From Actinomycetota bacterium (GTDB lineage Bacteria; Actinomycetota; Actinomycetes; Nanopelagicales; Nanopelagicaceae), in contig CANLHE010000036.1 of the NCBI GenBank assembly GCA_947490605.1, positions 1-7,151 of the forward strand: 7,151 bases of DNA, given 5' to 3'. The translations under genes were made by a program, and so were the position numbers. The notes under the pieces were generated by a model that was not told the origin of the DNA, did no database searches, and was given only the letters and a program-made list of their open reading frames with translations. Positions 6,182-7,151 of the stretch are shown one piece after another. Each line of letters opens with the position of its first letter. The stretch's first letter is position 1.

Positions 6182-6188
6182 TACACAA

Positions 6189-7001
6189 ATGGTTACTACC
6201 TCAATAGATAAGAAGAGCGCCCCGATTGGCATCTTTGACTCCGGCGTTGGTGGCTTAACAGTTGCCCGAGCAATTATTGATCAGCTGCCTGGGGAATCAA
6301 TTCTTTATATTGGCGATACCGCCCGTGGTCCATACGGACCGAAATCATTAGCTCAGGTTCGCACCTTTGCCCTTGAGATTATGGATCAATTAGTTTCAGC
6401 CGGCGTTAAAGCGATCGTGATTGCTTGCAATACTGCAAGTGCTGCAATGTTAAGAGATGCACGCGAGCGCTATCAGATCCCAGTTATCGAGGTAATCCAA
6501 CCCGCAGTTAGACGAGCAGTGGCAGCAACTAGAAGTGGCAAGGTCGGCGTAATTGGAACTGCCGCAACTATTGAATCAAAGGCATACCTAGATGCATTTG
6601 CCGCCGCCCCACAATTAGAGATTACCGCTAAAGCTTGTCCATTATTTGTTGAGTATGTTGAGGCCGGAAATACCAGTGGTGATGAGATCACCAAGATCGC
6701 CCAGGATTACTTAGCGGAAATGAAAAAAGCAGATATTGATACCTTGGTTTTAGGTTGCACCCACTACCCACTTTTAACTGGTGTGATCTCCTATGTAATG
6801 GGAAATGATGTCACTCTAGTATCAAGTGCAGAGGAGACAGCAAAAGATTTATATCGCAACCTAGTCGAAGCAGATCTTCTTAATACGCCAGGGGCGCCGG
6901 TAACTCACCGGTTTGTAGCAACGGCAGATGCCGATAAGTTTGCCACCTTAGCCCGAAGGTTTTTAGGACCTGAGGTTTTAAAAGTTACCACGAAGATTTA
7001 A
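6189..7001 (+). CDS. murI: Glutamate racemase
   Basis: MurI interconverts L- and D-glutamate, supplying the D-glutamate of the peptidoglycan stem peptide in the cytoplasm. The 270-residue protein shows all family landmarks: [13 protein letters not shown] (13-25, with D17 and S18), GDTARGPYG (42-50), the first catalytic cysteine C80 in IACNTASA (78-85), [14 protein letters not shown] (120-133), and the second catalytic cysteine C190 with H192 in LGCTHYPL (188-195). The cofactor-independent two-cysteine mechanism is therefore intact. The ATG at 6189 is preferred over TTG at 6147, whose extra 14 residues are not family-like. It is followed 10 bp later by rph, keeping the murI-rph association seen in other Actinobacteria, where a metallo-hydrolase gene may sit between them (as in M. 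tuberculosis). Confidence 0.96.
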   Translation: MVTTSIDKKSAPIGIFDSGVGGLTVARAIIDQLPGESILYIGDTARGPYGPKSLAQVRTFALEIMDQLVSAGVKAIVIACNTASAAMLRDARERYQIPVIEVIQPAVRRAVAATRSGKVGVIGTAATIESKAYLDAFAAAPQLEITAKACPLFVEYVEAGNTSGDEITKIAQDYLAEMKKADIDTLVLGCTHYPLLTGVISYVMGNDVTLVSSAEETAKDLYRNLVEADLLNTPGAPVTHRFVATADADKFATLARRFLGPEVLKVTTKI

Positions 7002-7002
7002 A

Positions 7003-7007
7003 GGGAG
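7003..7007 (+). promoter_or_regulatory. Shine-Dalgarno site of rph
   Basis: GGGAG within AGGGAGAG lies four bases before the rph ATG in the 10-bp gap after murI. This fits translation of rph from a shared murI-rph transcript. Confidence 0.7.
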
Positions 7008-7011
7008 AGAT

Positions 7012-7151
7012 ATGAGCAGATTAGATGGCAGAAATAATGATCAACTGCGAGCGGTTAAATTCACTCGCAATTGGCTAAACAATGCCGAAGGCTCTGTCTT
7101 AGTTGAGTTCGGTAACACAAGAGTGTTATGTGTTGCCTCCTTTACGCCAGG
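7012..7151 (+). CDS. rph: Ribonuclease PH, N-terminal fragment
   Basis: RNase PH is a phosphorolytic 3'-5' exoribonuclease that trims tRNA and other RNA 3' ends. Only the first 46 codons are present, and the gene runs off the right edge. The sequence [20 protein letters not shown] followed by [20 protein letters not shown] matches the conserved N-terminus (DGR-N-QLR, then [13 protein letters not shown]) of the family. The phosphate-binding arginines lie beyond the window. It is probably co-transcribed with murI. Confidence 0.95.
   Translation, partial: MSRLDGRNNDQLRAVKFTRNWLNNAEGSVLVEFGNTRVLCVASFTP

Noticed and set aside
6147..6188. Longer murI reading frame starting at TTG 6147 (14 extra residues)
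   Set aside because: The added residues do not resemble the family N-terminus, and a -10-like TACACT lies inside the extension seven bases before the ATG at 6189.
6137..6211. 24-codon ORF ([20 protein letters not shown]...) overlapping the murI start out of frame
   Set aside because: There is no ribosome-binding site, and it would not be transcribed if murI is leaderless; short ORFs of this size are common by chance.
1..7151. CRISPR arrays, insertion sequences, tRNA or rRNA genes, toxin-antitoxin or defence systems
   Set aside because: I saw no repeated spacers, terminal inverted repeats, transposase motifs or RNA-gene signatures by reading both strands; the genes present are housekeeping genes plus rhodopsin.

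Overview
The window looks like an ordinary chromosomal stretch of a low-GC, streamlined actinobacterium, most likely a freshwater planktonic lineage of the acI / Nanopelagicales type. Four things support this. There are two small families largely restricted to Actinobacteria (DUF3039 and DUF2017). The order clpS - DUF2017 ... murI - rph is an actinobacterial arrangement. The proton-pump rhodopsin is actinorhodopsin-like. The DNA is AT-rich with very short intergenic gaps. The lineage is inferred from gene content, not from a marker-gene search.

Layout. The left part is on the minus strand: argF (ornithine carbamoyltransferase), then pntAA (soluble NAD-binding part of proton-translocating transhydrogenase), then the start of the next transhydrogenase gene (pntAB, cut by the window edge). 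A plus-strand run starts 40 bp from argF and diverges from it: a small DUF3039 zinc-ribbon-like protein, a secreted GH18-family glycoside hydrolase with two C-terminal beta-type domains, the ClpS N-end-rule adaptor, and a DUF2017 protein. This run meets a convergent minus-strand rhodopsin gene at a 12-bp-stem terminator. A roughly 258-bp intergenic region separates the rhodopsin from plus-strand murI (glutamate racemase) and the start of rph (RNase PH).

How the genes fit together. Most are housekeeping: arginine synthesis, NADPH supply, protein turnover, cell-wall D-glutamate and RNA processing. The rhodopsin would add a light-driven proton-motive force, and transhydrogenase is one consumer of that force. 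No retinal or carotenoid synthesis genes are in the window.

The points most worth a second look all concern expression or the rhodopsin. (1) Six of ten starts have a -10-like hexamer 6-7 nt before the ATG, the signature of leaderless transcription, while starts at overlaps or within operons and the rhodopsin use Shine-Dalgarno sites or coupling. (2) The rhodopsin has codon usage clearly unlike its neighbours. (3) It has a glycine at the helix-E position that opens the carotenoid-antenna window in xanthorhodopsin. (4) Its upstream region holds a cluster of near-regularly spaced perfect palindromes and a possible 12-codon leader ORF ending in an ATGA overlap with the rhodopsin start. I see no CRISPR array, insertion sequence, tRNA or rRNA, and no clear new multi-gene system.
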